Source of the DNA: Flavobacteriaceae bacterium
GTDB lineage: Bacteria; Bacteroidota; Bacteroidia; Flavobacteriales; Flavobacteriaceae
Reading direction: 5' to 3'
DNA length: 64,000 bases
Assembly: GCA_021739635.1 (NCBI GenBank)
Contig: JAIPBH010000014.1
Coordinates: 16,377-80,376 of the forward strand
Position 1 is the first letter of the stretch. Every line of letters begins with the position of its first letter. The notes beneath the pieces were generated by a model that worked only from the letters and a program-made list of their open reading frames with translations, did no database searches and was not told where the DNA came from. The position numbers were made by a program, and so were the translations under genes. Positions 1-8,917 of the stretch are shown in pieces.

Positions 1-1604
1 GCATATTCATTTAGCAAAAACAATGCAATAACAATGATTTGCGTGATAATAGCCGCCATAAAAACAGCATGCCCTTTTACATATTTAAAGAAAAAAGCAA
101 TAAGGAAAATACCCAACACATTTCCATAAAATATAGAGCCAATAATATTTACCAGCTGTATTAAATTTTCAGCAAGATTGGCAACACATGCTACTGCAAT
201 GGCTACAATTCCCCATAAAAACGTAAACCATTTTGAGGCTGTAACCATTTGTTCTTCAGTTTTTTCAGAAGTGTTTCTTTTGTATAAATCAATAGTGGTA
301 GTAGAGCCTAAAGCATTTAATTCACTTGAGGTACTTGACATGGCTGCGCTTAAAATAACGGCCAATAATAAGCCAATTAATCCACGAGGTAAGTTGTTTA
401 AAATAAAGTGAATAAAGACGTAATCTTTATCATTACTTTCAATTTTTATATGTTGTTTTTTTGCAGCTTTATCAATAAGCAACTTTGCTTCGCTTCTAAT
501 ATTGTTACTATTTTTATTTGCTTCTGAAATGGCTTTTGATGATTTATTTAGAGCATTAGAGTTAATAAAATTTTTAATTTCAATTTGTTTACTTTCAAAA
601 TTGCTTTTTTGTGATTCCTGAAGTTTTTTATAATCAGACGCATATTCAGAATTTAAAACAAGATTAGTCGCTGTTGGATTGAAATTTAAAGGCGCTTCAT
701 GAAACTGATAAAAAACAAAAACCATAACACCAACTAGTAAAATAAAGAATTGCATAGGCACTTTTAATAAGCCGTTAAAAAGCAATCCTAATTGCATTTC
801 TTTTACAGATTTTCCTGAAAGATATCGTTGCACCTGACTTTGGTCAGTTCCAAAATAAGATAGCATTAAAAATGTTCCGCCAATAATACCACTCCAAAAC
901 GTGTACCGATTATTGAGACTAAAACTAAAATCAAGGATTTTCATTTTTCCACTGGCGCCAGCAATATCAAGCGCTTTAGTAAATGAGACATCTTGTGGCA
1001 GTTTAGAAACAATGATAAAAAAGGCCACTAACATGCCAATAAAAATGACCACCATTTGGTGTTTTTGTGTGACGTTTACAGCTCTAGTTCCTCCAGAAAC
1101 CGTGTAAATAATAACTAAAAAGCCAATAATAATATTTAGAGTTAATAAATCCCAACCTAAAACAACCGATAAAATAATGGCAGGCGCAAAAATGGTAATT
1201 CCGGCTGCTAATCCACGTTGAATTAAAAATAAAATAGCTGTTAAGGTTCTAGTTTTTAAATCGAATCTGTTTTCTAAAAATTCATAAGCGGTGTAAACAT
1301 TTAGTCTATGATATAACGGGATAAAAACCATGCAAATAATAATCATAGCTATGGGCAAGCCAAAATAGAATTGTACAAAACCCATACCGTCATTATAAGC
1401 TTGTCCTGGCGTTGAAAGAAAGGTAATCGCACTTGCTTGAGTTGCCATAACCGATAACCCAATAGTCCACCATTTAGAGGTGTTTCCACCTTTTAAATAG
1501 TCCTGAACATTTTTGCTACCACGTGTTTGCCAAGTGCCATAAATAACTATGGCCGATAACGTAACGGCTAAAACAACCCAATCTATCCAGTTTAATAGTT
1601 GCAT
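1..1604 (-). CDS. Sodium:solute symporter (SSS family), 3' end outside window
   Basis: Read by translating the minus strand: an open frame of 534 codons from the ATG at 1604 to the window edge with no stop. It encodes a polytopic inner-membrane transporter with many hydrophobic segments and the SSS-type motif SGGTRAV near residue 175. Family members couple Na+ entry to uptake of sugars, amino acids or other solutes; the substrate cannot be told from sequence. About 95 hydrophilic, Lys/Glu/Asn-rich residues (roughly residues 300-395) interrupt the membrane segments and look like a coiled-coil extramembrane insertion. It lies 3 nt after the stop of a tiny membrane protein and follows a PIG-L gene on the same strand, so it is probably cotranscribed with both. 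The C terminus lies outside the window. Confidence 0.9.
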   Translation of the reverse strand, partial: MQLLNWIDWVVLAVTLSAIVIYGTWQTRGSKNVQDYLKGGNTSKWWTIGLSVMATQASAITFLSTPGQAYNDGMGFVQFYFGLPIAMIIICMVFIPLYHRLNVYTAYEFLENRFDLKTRTLTAILFLIQRGLAAGITIFAPAIILSVVLGWDLLTLNIIIGFLVIIYTVSGGTRAVNVTQKHQMVVIFIGMLVAFFIIVSKLPQDVSFTKALDIAGASGKMKILDFSFSLNNRYTFWSGIIGGTFLMLSYFGTDQSQVQRYLSGKSVKEMQLGLLFNGLLKVPMQFFILLVGVMVFVFYQFHEAPLNFNPTATNLVLNSEYASDYKKLQESQKSNFESKQIEIKNFINSNALNKSSKAISEANKNSNNIRSEAKLLIDKAAKKQHIKIESNDKDYVFIHFILNNLPRGLIGLLLAVILSAAMSSTSSELNALGSTTTIDLYKRNTSEKTEEQMVTASKWFTFLWGIVAIAVACVANLAENLIQLVNIIGSIFYGNVLGIFLIAFFFKYVKGHAVFMAAIITQIIVIALFLLNEY

Positions 1605-1607
1605 AAT

Positions 1608-1718
1608 TTAAAAGGATTTCATGATTAGGTAGCATGCCAATATATAAACAAGATTAGCTATTAAAACCATTGAATACAGTTTAAGCCAAGGTTGTTTAGG
1701 TTGCTTGTCTTCAGTCAT
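1608..1718 (-). CDS. 36-residue single-span membrane protein upstream of the symporter
   Basis: A short frame, ATG at 1718 to TAA at 1608-1610. It has a charged, Pro-containing N terminus (MTEDKQPKQPWLK), one hydrophobic segment of about 20 residues (MVLIANLVYILACYLI) and a short basic tail. The start is 2 nt from the stop of the PIG-L gene and the stop is 3 nt before the symporter ATG, so the three reading frames are packed with no spare bases. That packing and the clean protein-like composition argue it is translated. It may be an accessory subunit of the symporter, as small partner proteins are known for some SSS transporters, but this is inference. I do not recognise a named family. Confidence 0.7.
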   Translation of the reverse strand: MTEDKQPKQPWLKLYSMVLIANLVYILACYLIMKSF

Positions 1719-1720
1719 TA

Positions 1721-4255
1721 TTAATCATTTAGTTTTGCTTCAATCTTAATATCTTCTTTTCCAATGGAAAGCATATTAGTAAATAATCTATAAGCACCAG
1801 AGACGCCTTCAGGAAATTCTCTAAAAAAGCTTAAACCTGTGTAGATGTAATAACCTTTTCCATATTTGGCAACTAACAAACTGCCATCCTTTGGTGATTC
1901 ACCTTTATCATTCATGGATAGAATAGGAGTGAACTCAATTGACCATTTATCTGGAAAATATAAACCACGCTCTTGAGTCCATCCTTCAAAATCTTTTTGA
2001 GTGATTTTATTTGGGTAATTCAATAAAGGGTGAGTAGGATTTAAAAAACGGACTTCAGAATTTTCATCAGTCACTCTATCTCTAGAAAGTTTTAAATCAT
2101 AAGGCGCTAAGGTATCAACTTGTAATTTGGAATTTGTATTGTATTGAACAATCATATTGCCACCTTGTTCAACAAAATCAAATAATATTTGTTGTTTGTA
2201 TTTTAAATCTTCTACGGTATTATAAGCTCTTATTCCAACAACAACGGCATCAAACCTGCTTAATGTTTCAGCATTTATATCTTTAGGAGCCATAGTAATA
2301 ACATTATAACCTATTTGTTTTAAACTTTCTGGTAACACATCACCAGCACCTTCAATATAAGCGATGTTTTCACCTTTTTTTTGAATGTTTAATTTAACGA
2401 CTTTACTTTCATTAGGTAATAAAACGGTTTGTAATGGAATATGGTCGTAGGCAATTTCAATAAGCTCACTTGTATAAATATCGTTACCAATATGTACCAT
2501 AGGAGTTATGAGTCCTTCACTTTCATTTTTTGGAGGAATAACAGTAAAAATAACTGTTTGCTCTTCTCCTTTATGTGCAATAGATATGGTTTGTTTTTCA
2601 GGATAAACACTCCAATCTTTAGGATGCGCTATAGAAACAAAACCTTCAACTAAATCTTCACCAGCTTTTACAATAACAGGAATTTCTTTTTGATTATCAT
2701 TTTGAAAAATGATAGCTTTTTCGGCAATTTTGGCTGAAGCTTTGGGAATGATCACAAAAGGTTTATAAACCTCACCTTTTACAGCATCATTGGTTTTGTA
2801 AACGATTGGTTTTGTAAATTCAATGGGCGTGTTATTTATTTCTAATTTAAAAGTAGCAGTATAAACAATGGGAGTTTCTGGTAAACCAATTAAATGAGTA
2901 TCAGTTACTTTATACATTCCTAAAGTTCCTTTATGGGTAAGCCAATAAGGCGTGGTTGGTTCTTGGTTTTTTGAAATAACAATGGTGTCTTTTAAGCGTT
3001 CTTCCTTATTGTTTTCTAACTTAAAACGTTTGTATAGTTTTTTGTTTTCTCGGTCTTTAATGCTTAATCCTGTAAAAAATATATCGGTATTACTGCGGTT
3101 TATCATCTCTAAAGCGATGCTTACTTTTGAATTTTTTGTGGCATGATTTGTATTGGCAACCACTTCTAAATATAAACCAGCACAGGCAGCAATGATGTTT
3201 TTAAGGTCTTCAGATTTAATAGTTTTCCAATGTAAATCTTCAAGATTTTGGATTAATGTATAAGCTTCCATTAGTTGAGGAATGGATGCCGAAGGATTGG
3301 CAAAGTTAAAATCTGTTTCTACTTTTGAAAGAATTTCACCGATAGCAGTTCCACCTTTAACACGATTCCAAGAGGTATCAATGCCATCAAAAATATTAGA
3401 TTTATTGGTAGGCAAATCTCCATTGATGAGTTCAATATATTCTAATGCTTCACCGCGACTACCAGTACTACCAAAACCTTGAGATTTATGTTTACTTCTG
3501 CTTAGCGCAGCAATTTCAGGATTACTTAAGCCTTTTAACGGAAAATAAACGCCTGTATCTATGCTTAAGAGATTGGTTTTATCGGCATTATCAAATTTTT
3601 CTTGACTACCATAAAACCACCAAGAGGTATTAAAAAATTGCCTCCTTGGTTGCCATAAACTGGTTTGTTTAAGTTGTTCTAGATAAGCAGAAGCATGGTT
3701 AGCTAGGCTAAAAGCTTCAACACTTAACATACCTGAACTGGTGTGATGCCCATGCGTAGTTCCTGGACTTCTGTGGTCAAATCGATTGATAATAATATCT
3801 GGTTGAAATTTTCTGATGGCTAAAACCACATCACTTAACACATCATTTTTATTCCAAATTGCTAATGTTTCATCAGGATGTTTTGAAAAACCAAAATCAT
3901 TAGCTCTTGTAAAAAATTGTTCTCCACCATCAATTTTTCGTGCTTCCAATAATTCCTCAGTTCTTATAACGCCAAGCAATTCACTTATTTCTGGCCCAAT
4001 AAGGTTTTGCCCGCCATCACCACGTGTTAACGCTAAATAAGCGGTTCTTGCTTTAACTTCATTAGATAAAAAGGAGATAAGTCGTGTATTTTCATCATCT
4101 GGATGTGCGGCAATATACATGACAGATCCAAGAAAATTTAATTTTTGAATCGATTCATATATTTCTGAAGCATTTGGTTTTTTGGGTTGTTGTGCTTGAT
4201 TAAAGCAGGGAAAAAGCAATAATATTAATAAGTAACGTATTGGTTTTTGCATCAT
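1721..4255 (-). CDS. Secreted PIG-L (LmbE-like) deacetylase family protein
   Basis: About 844 residues. An N-terminal signal peptide (YLLILLLFPCFNQAQ) is followed by a PIG-L domain with the zinc motif AHPDDE at about residues 50-55 and the second metal motif HGHHTSSG at about 168-175. Members hydrolyse N-acetyl groups from sugars or related amides using zinc. The long C-terminal part contains beta-rich segments and, at about residues 660-730, a stretch resembling a class I glutamine amidotransferase-like fold (FDAVVVGIRAY, FVEQGGNMIVQY). The frame is open to a TTG at 4276, but the ATGs at 4255 and 4252 start directly before the signal peptide and are better. It sits between corA and the small membrane protein/symporter pair, which suggests breakdown and uptake of an acetylated sugar compound. 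The substrate is unknown. Confidence 0.88.
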   Translation of the reverse strand: MMQKPIRYLLILLLFPCFNQAQQPKKPNASEIYESIQKLNFLGSVMYIAAHPDDENTRLISFLSNEVKARTAYLALTRGDGGQNLIGPEISELLGVIRTEELLEARKIDGGEQFFTRANDFGFSKHPDETLAIWNKNDVLSDVVLAIRKFQPDIIINRFDHRSPGTTHGHHTSSGMLSVEAFSLANHASAYLEQLKQTSLWQPRRQFFNTSWWFYGSQEKFDNADKTNLLSIDTGVYFPLKGLSNPEIAALSRSKHKSQGFGSTGSRGEALEYIELINGDLPTNKSNIFDGIDTSWNRVKGGTAIGEILSKVETDFNFANPSASIPQLMEAYTLIQNLEDLHWKTIKSEDLKNIIAACAGLYLEVVANTNHATKNSKVSIALEMINRSNTDIFFTGLSIKDRENKKLYKRFKLENNKEERLKDTIVISKNQEPTTPYWLTHKGTLGMYKVTDTHLIGLPETPIVYTATFKLEINNTPIEFTKPIVYKTNDAVKGEVYKPFVIIPKASAKIAEKAIIFQNDNQKEIPVIVKAGEDLVEGFVSIAHPKDWSVYPEKQTISIAHKGEEQTVIFTVIPPKNESEGLITPMVHIGNDIYTSELIEIAYDHIPLQTVLLPNESKVVKLNIQKKGENIAYIEGAGDVLPESLKQIGYNVITMAPKDINAETLSRFDAVVVGIRAYNTVEDLKYKQQILFDFVEQGGNMIVQYNTNSKLQVDTLAPYDLKLSRDRVTDENSEVRFLNPTHPLLNYPNKITQKDFEGWTQERGLYFPDKWSIEFTPILSMNDKGESPKDGSLLVAKYGKGYYIYTGLSFFREFPEGVSGAYRLFTNMLSIGKEDIKIEAKLND

Positions 4256-4341
4256 CTTTTGTTTGGAATAATCCAAATATAGAAAAAGATACCTGCCAAT
4301 TCGTTGCTTTTAATGTTTCTTTAACGAATTGTATTAGGAAA

Positions 4342-5412
4342 TTAAAACCACTTTTTCTTTTTAAAATAATAAAGCATGGAAATGAACAATACAATCATAA
4401 TTCCCCACAAAACAAAATAAGCGTATTTGTAATGAAGTTCTGGAATATTATCAAAATTCATCCCATAAATACCAGCTATAAATGTAAGAGGAATAAAAAT
4501 GGTTGAAATTATGGTTAACACTTTCATAACTTCATTCATTTTGTTACTTATGGTAGACATGTACATATCCATTAATCCCCAAATCATTTCTCTATAAATA
4601 TCAATACTTTCAGAAATTTGAATGATATGGTCATAAACATCTCTAAAAAAATGAACGGTTTTATCTTTTATAAAGGCACTTTCATTTTTTTCTAGTTTAC
4701 TAATAATCTCTCGTAAAGGAAAGATGGCGCGACGAACTTTAAGAACTTCACGCTTTAAATTTTGTATTTGCTGACTTATTTCTTCTTGAGAAAAACCGTT
4801 AAATAAATTGTCTTCTAAATCTTCAATTTTATTACTTAGCGTTTCAATAATGATATAATAATTATCTACTATGGCATCAATTAAAGCATAAAGTAAATAA
4901 TCTGAACCCAATGTTCTTACACGTCCTTTAGCAAGTCTTATGCGCTCTCTTAAAGGGTTAAAAACATCACCTTCAGCTTCTTGAAAGCTTAGTACATAAG
5001 TATCTCCTAAAATAAAACTTACTTGTTCTGATATAAATTGCTCATCATTATCATAATAAAGCATGTTTAAAACAATGAAAATATAATTATTATATTCATC
5101 TATTTTAGGCCTATGTGAGGTGTTAACAATATCTTCTAACGTAAGTGGATGTAAATGGTATTCTTTTCCAATTTTTTCAATAGCATCTACATGATTTAAG
5201 CCATTAAAATTAATCCATGTTACGGTTTCGGTAGTTTTATAATGAAAAACATCTTCAATGTTTGCATGAACTTTTTCTTGAATAGTTTCAGAATTGTAAT
5301 CAAATGACTCTATGAAGAGTTTTTGCGTTTCTTTGTTGCCCGTATAAACAATAGAACCTGGACTTAATCCAATTTTCTTATTATGCTTTAGTGTTCTTTT
5401 TTTTTTACCCAT
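4342..5412 (-). CDS. corA: CorA-family magnesium/cobalt transporter
   Basis: 356 residues, the usual CorA length. A large N-terminal cytoplasmic domain is followed by a long helix region (about residues 150-290) and two C-terminal membrane helices (about 295-313 and 331-350). The signature YGMN, which forms the selectivity loop between the two helices, is present at about 316-319, followed by the acidic periplasmic loop FDNIPEL. The protein forms pentameric channels for Mg2+ and also Co2+ or Ni2+. The ATG at 5412 gives a Lys/Arg-rich N terminus. It lies 31 bp downstream of the small MscS gene and upstream of the PIG-L gene on the same strand, in a long same-direction run. Confidence 0.95.
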   Translation of the reverse strand: MGKKKRTLKHNKKIGLSPGSIVYTGNKETQKLFIESFDYNSETIQEKVHANIEDVFHYKTTETVTWINFNGLNHVDAIEKIGKEYHLHPLTLEDIVNTSHRPKIDEYNNYIFIVLNMLYYDNDEQFISEQVSFILGDTYVLSFQEAEGDVFNPLRERIRLAKGRVRTLGSDYLLYALIDAIVDNYYIIIETLSNKIEDLEDNLFNGFSQEEISQQIQNLKREVLKVRRAIFPLREIISKLEKNESAFIKDKTVHFFRDVYDHIIQISESIDIYREMIWGLMDMYMSTISNKMNEVMKVLTIISTIFIPLTFIAGIYGMNFDNIPELHYKYAYFVLWGIMIVLFISMLYYFKKKKWF

Positions 5413-5443
5413 ATGGCATTAATATTCTTTTAAAGATAAGGTT

Positions 5444-5974
5444 TTATTCATAATCTTCATCAAGGGCATCTTTTTGAATAAGTGTTACGGCTTTTTGTAA
5501 CATAAGGTTATTTGGGTATGTTACTAAATTGCCATTATCAAGTCTTAGGTGGAGTTGAAAAGCGCCAATATCTTCAATAATAGCTTCCAAAGGAAAATCG
5601 TTATCATGAATCATTATTTTATCGCCAACTTTATATGGAAAAGAAAAAAACATGATGACTCCAGAAGTGATATTGCTTAATATGGACCATATTGCAAATA
5701 ATCCAATACCAACAACAGCAAAAACAGATGAAAACACTAATGCAATTTGGTTGGGCTCTACACCAAGGATGATGGCTTCAATAAGAATAGCAATAAGTAT
5801 TAAAGTGAAGGTAATATATTTTGAAATGAGTTTTCCTCGAGCAACATTTATATTACTACGTTTACCGATGCTATAAACTATTTTTTTAAAAATAAAATTT
5901 AGAATTATAAAAAACAGTATGAGAATGATAGTTTCAGCAATTTCCCAAGTATATATATCAAAAAACTTTTTCAT
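5444..5974 (-). CDS. Small mechanosensitive channel (MscS family)
   Basis: 176 residues from the ATG at 5974; an upstream TTG at 5995 would only add an AT-rich leader. Three hydrophobic segments (about residues 8-35, 48-70 and 78-112) lead into the MscS pore helix region and the beta domain (WSILSNITSGVIMFF, then YKVGDKIMI, a classic MscS signature). It ends soon after the beta domain and lacks the large C-terminal alpha/beta cage of E. coli MscS. The likely role is release of solutes on osmotic downshock through the inner membrane. There is no sign of truncation by mutation, so the short form is probably native. Confidence 0.85.
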   Translation of the reverse strand: MKKFFDIYTWEIAETIILILFFIILNFIFKKIVYSIGKRSNINVARGKLISKYITFTLILIAILIEAIILGVEPNQIALVFSSVFAVVGIGLFAIWSILSNITSGVIMFFSFPYKVGDKIMIHDNDFPLEAIIEDIGAFQLHLRLDNGNLVTYPNNLMLQKAVTLIQKDALDEDYE

Positions 5975-6031
5975 AATATTAAAATTTAAATACAAAGATA
6001 ATTTAGTTTTGATAATTTAATTAATATCAAT

Positions 6032-6619
6032 TCACTGAACAATTTCTGAAAGGGTTTTATAAACCATGTGTACTGGAAGTCCCATAACATTAAAATAGGA
6101 ACCTTCAATTTTAGTAACCCCAATTTGTCCAATCCATTCTTGAATGCCATAAGCACCAGCTTTGTCTAATGGTTTGCAGGTTTTAATATAGTAACTAATT
6201 TCTTGGTCGGTAAGGTTTTTAAAAGTTACTTTGGTAATATCACTTAAGGTTTTTTGAGTTGTTTTGGTAGTAAAGCAAACAGAGGTTATAACTTCGTGGG
6301 TTGCATTATTAATTGATTTTAGCATTTGGAACGCATCTGTTTCATCAAGTGGTTTGCCTAAAGCTTTATTGTTGTGCCAAACAATGGTATCGCTGGTGAT
6401 AAGGATTTCGTTATCTTTTAAATCATCTTTAAACGGCAAGGCTTTTAGTTGAGCTAGGTAATCACTGATCTCAAAATGTCTTAATCTAAAGGGATATTCT
6501 TCAACTACAGGTTTTATTCTAATTTCAAAATCAATGCCTAATTCTTTAAAGAATAATTGTCTTCTTGGTGACCCAGAAGCTAAAATAATATGATAATTTT
6601 TTAATTTTTCTTTCAGCAT
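6032..6619 (-). CDS. maf: Maf-family nucleotide pyrophosphatase
   Basis: 195 residues, standard Maf length. The N-terminal signature ASGSPRR (about residues 14-20) and the catalytic SDTIVW motif (about residue 75) match the Maf/YceF/YhdE group. These enzymes hydrolyse dTTP/UTP or modified nucleotides to the monophosphate and are linked to house-cleaning and septum control. The start ATG overlaps the TAA of the upstream prenyltransferase by one base (TAATG), which implies translational coupling in one operon. Confidence 0.93.
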   Translation of the reverse strand: MLKEKLKNYHIILASGSPRRQLFFKELGIDFEIRIKPVVEEYPFRLRHFEISDYLAQLKALPFKDDLKDNEILITSDTIVWHNNKALGKPLDETDAFQMLKSINNATHEVITSVCFTTKTTQKTLSDITKVTFKNLTDQEISYYIKTCKPLDKAGAYGIQEWIGQIGVTKIEGSYFNVMGLPVHMVYKTLSEIVQ

Positions 6620-7536
6620 TATGGTAGTAAAATAAAGGTGTACAATAATAAAGAGAGCATTCCAAAAAGCATGACTAATTTAAGAAGGTTGCTTATAACA
6701 TGAAAGTCTTTTTTGGTTTTAGCGTTAAAAATGATAATACACAAATAAATTAATGGCGCTATAATAAAAACTAAATAGTAAACAACTGCTATGGGATGTT
6801 TGTATAAGTTTTTGTTAATATAATAAATAACGGCTATCAAAGGTATAAACGAAACTGCAAACAATATTTTTGCGGCTTTTTCTTTACCAATTACAATGGG
6901 TAAGGTATGCATTCCAGATTTATAATCTCCTTCAAAATCTTCTATATCTTTAGTTATTTCACGTATTAAATTGATTATGAAAGCAAATAACGCATAGTCT
7001 AACAGAATTCTAAAAAAAGCTAGTTGAATGCCTTGGTTTTCAGATGTTATAGCCGGTATTAGTTCAAAAATACCCACAATTATAATGCTTAACGCTACCA
7101 AAGCAGAAACAATAATATTGCCAATAAGAAACATTTGTTTTAAATAACTGGCATAAACATAGAGTAGTGCTGAAATGATAACAAATATGGAAAACAATTC
7201 ACTTTTACCAATGGCTTGAGACACATAAAAGCCAAGACCAACTCCTAAAACATTAAGAATAATAAATAGGTTATATGCTGTTTTTTCTGAAATGGTTTTA
7301 CCAACAACTATCTTTTCTGGTTTATTAATAAAGTCTGTTTCAAGATCATAAACATCATTTATTATATTTCCTGCGGCAGCAATACAAATAGTTGAAACTA
7401 TTAACAGAAAAAACTCTAAATTGTTAAGCGTAGTATTTACACCAAATGGGATTAAAAGGCCAAACTTTATAAGACTTTGAACCAAAGCAATCATTAATAG
7501 ATTTTTCCAGCGAATGAGATTAAAAAAGCTAAACAT
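6619..7536 (-). CDS. UbiA-family prenyltransferase, DGGGP-synthase-like
   Basis: 305 residues with about eight or nine membrane helices. The first Asp-rich motif NDVYDLETD is at residues 60-68 and the second, DIEDFEGD, near 195-202; these bind the prenyl diphosphate through Mg2+. The pattern resembles the UbiA subgroup annotated in Bacteroidetes as (S)-2,3-di-O-geranylgeranylglyceryl phosphate synthase, the archaeal ether-lipid enzyme. It is distinct from the MenA homologue at 36968. The real acceptor in this organism is not shown by sequence. It lies between the KdsC-like gene and maf, overlapping maf by one base. Confidence 0.85.
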   Translation of the reverse strand: MFSFFNLIRWKNLLMIALVQSLIKFGLLIPFGVNTTLNNLEFFLLIVSTICIAAAGNIINDVYDLETDFINKPEKIVVGKTISEKTAYNLFIILNVLGVGLGFYVSQAIGKSELFSIFVIISALLYVYASYLKQMFLIGNIIVSALVALSIIIVGIFELIPAITSENQGIQLAFFRILLDYALFAFIINLIREITKDIEDFEGDYKSGMHTLPIVIGKEKAAKILFAVSFIPLIAVIYYINKNLYKHPIAVVYYLVFIIAPLIYLCIIIFNAKTKKDFHVISNLLKLVMLFGMLSLLLYTFILLP

Positions 7537-7578
7537 GATTATAGGTTTAAGTTAACTAAAAAGAACAATGGCATCAAG

Positions 7579-8109
7579 TTAATCATACTTAGCATCAAAA
7601 TTTCCGTTCCATTTTTCTTGAACTTTTAAAACTTGCTCAATAACATCTCTAACGGCACCAAAACCACCATTTTTATGCGAAATGTATTTAGAAATACTTT
7701 TTATTTCGGGCACAGCATCTTGCGGACAACAAGGTAAACCTACACGTTTCATGACAGGATAATCAGGGATGTCATCACCCATATATAAAACATTTTCTGG
7801 TTTTATATTGTGTTTTGTTATGTACGCTTCAAAATGTTCAATTTTATTATGAGAACCCAGATAAATATCTTTAATACCTAATCCTTCTAAACGCATTCTT
7901 ACACCTTCACTTGAGCCACCTGTTATAATACAGAAATTATATCCTAAATCTGTTGCAGTTTTAATAGCATAGCCATCTCTAACACTCATTTTTCTTAGTA
8001 AATTCCCGTCGTCAGTTATTGTTACCGTGCTATCAGTTAATACACCATCAACATCTAAAATAAAAGTTGTGATATGTTGTAAGTATTCTTTATAACTTTT
8101 TTCCTCCAT
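7579..8109 (-). CDS. kdsC: KdsC-like HAD phosphatase
   Basis: 176 residues. HAD motif I, DVDGVLTD, is at residues 19-26; the motif II region reads IITGGSS; motif III/IV is GDDIPDYP near residue 112. This matches the C0-type HAD family that includes 3-deoxy-D-manno-octulosonate 8-phosphate phosphatase, which makes KDO for lipopolysaccharide; such proteins form tetramers. The start ATG lies inside the 3' end of the DUF2520 gene (20-bp overlap), implying coupled translation. A different small phosphate ester as substrate cannot be excluded. Confidence 0.88.
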   Translation of the reverse strand: MEEKSYKEYLQHITTFILDVDGVLTDSTVTITDDGNLLRKMSVRDGYAIKTATDLGYNFCIITGGSSEGVRMRLEGLGIKDIYLGSHNKIEHFEAYITKHNIKPENVLYMGDDIPDYPVMKRVGLPCCPQDAVPEIKSISKYISHKNGGFGAVRDVIEQVLKVQEKWNGNFDAKYD

Positions 8110-8857
8110 GTGTTTTTTGTATTGATGCGGTTAATTGCTCATAAATTGGTTTATGAGGCGAATTTTCTAATTTTTTTAAATGTTGTTTAATAGTTTTTTT
8201 GTCATTTCTTATAGCTGGCCCAGTTTGAGCCATATAAGGTGATATGGTTTGAACTTTATTCGCTGTTTCTAAAATAAGTGGTTTTAATATATCAAATTCA
8301 GTACCTGTAGATTCGGTAATTTCATGAGCAATTCTGTATAACTGATTTGTAAAATTGTTTACAAATACGGCAGCCAAATGCAAAGCACTTCTTTGGTCAC
8401 TATTAACTTTATAACTAGTACTTCCAATAGCTTTTGCTAAATCTTTCAATATGTCGTAATGCGCTTTGTTTAAGGTTTCAATACAAATGGGCACATTAGA
8501 AAAATTTACTTCTGCTTCTTTACTAAAAGTTTGAAGTGGATAAAATACACCACGATGAAGTTTTTTGTCTAAATCATACAAACCAACACTTCCAGACGTA
8601 TGAACAACAAGTTTATTTTCAAATGGAAGTTGAGATGAAAGTTTAGCAACAGCATCATCACTAACAGCAATAATATAAACATCTGCTTCTTTTAATGAAG
8701 ATAAATCATCAGTAACTTCTACTATGTTTTTATAATAATCAATAGATTTTAATTTTCTATTAAACCATTGATTTACAATAACATTATCAGCTTTATTGAA
8801 AGCTTTAAATAAATGAGTGGCAACATTTCCAGCGCCAAGAATAACTACAGAAATCAT
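8090..8857 (-). CDS. Rossmann-fold/DUF2520 domain protein
   Basis: 255 residues. The N terminus has a dinucleotide-binding turn (VILGAGNVATHLF, residues 5-17) like F420/NADP oxidoreductases. The C-terminal half is helical and matches the DUF2520 layout, with the conserved His in ALHLAAVFVNNF. The overall fold resembles ketopantoate reductase or pyrroline-5-carboxylate reductase, but the substrate is unknown. It is the first gene of the minus-strand run that continues through the KdsC-like phosphatase, prenyltransferase and maf. It is divergent from the haemoglobin gene across only 60 bp. Confidence 0.85.
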   Translation of the reverse strand: MISVVILGAGNVATHLFKAFNKADNVIVNQWFNRKLKSIDYYKNIVEVTDDLSSLKEADVYIIAVSDDAVAKLSSQLPFENKLVVHTSGSVGLYDLDKKLHRGVFYPLQTFSKEAEVNFSNVPICIETLNKAHYDILKDLAKAIGSTSYKVNSDQRSALHLAAVFVNNFTNQLYRIAHEITESTGTEFDILKPLILETANKVQTISPYMAQTGPAIRNDKKTIKQHLKKLENSPHKPIYEQLTASIQKTHGGKKL

Positions 8858-8903
8858 AATGCTAAAATAAGTAAGTATTGTGTTATATAAAAGTGTATTG
8901 AAG

Positions 8904-8911
8904 TATCTTTG
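8904..8911 (+). promoter_or_regulatory. -7 element before the haemoglobin gene
   Basis: TATCTTTG matches the Bacteroidetes -7 consensus TAnnTTTG exactly. The last base lies only 6 nt before the ATG at 8918, so the transcript would be leaderless or nearly so. No TTG is found at the usual 17-19 bp spacing upstream; the nearest is 23 bp away. Confidence 0.5.
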
Positions 8912-8917
8912 TTTGAT

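Noticed and set aside
4200..4394. Small minus-strand frame between PIG-L and corA
   Set aside because: It overlaps the ends of two solid genes in another frame and has no coding character of its own.
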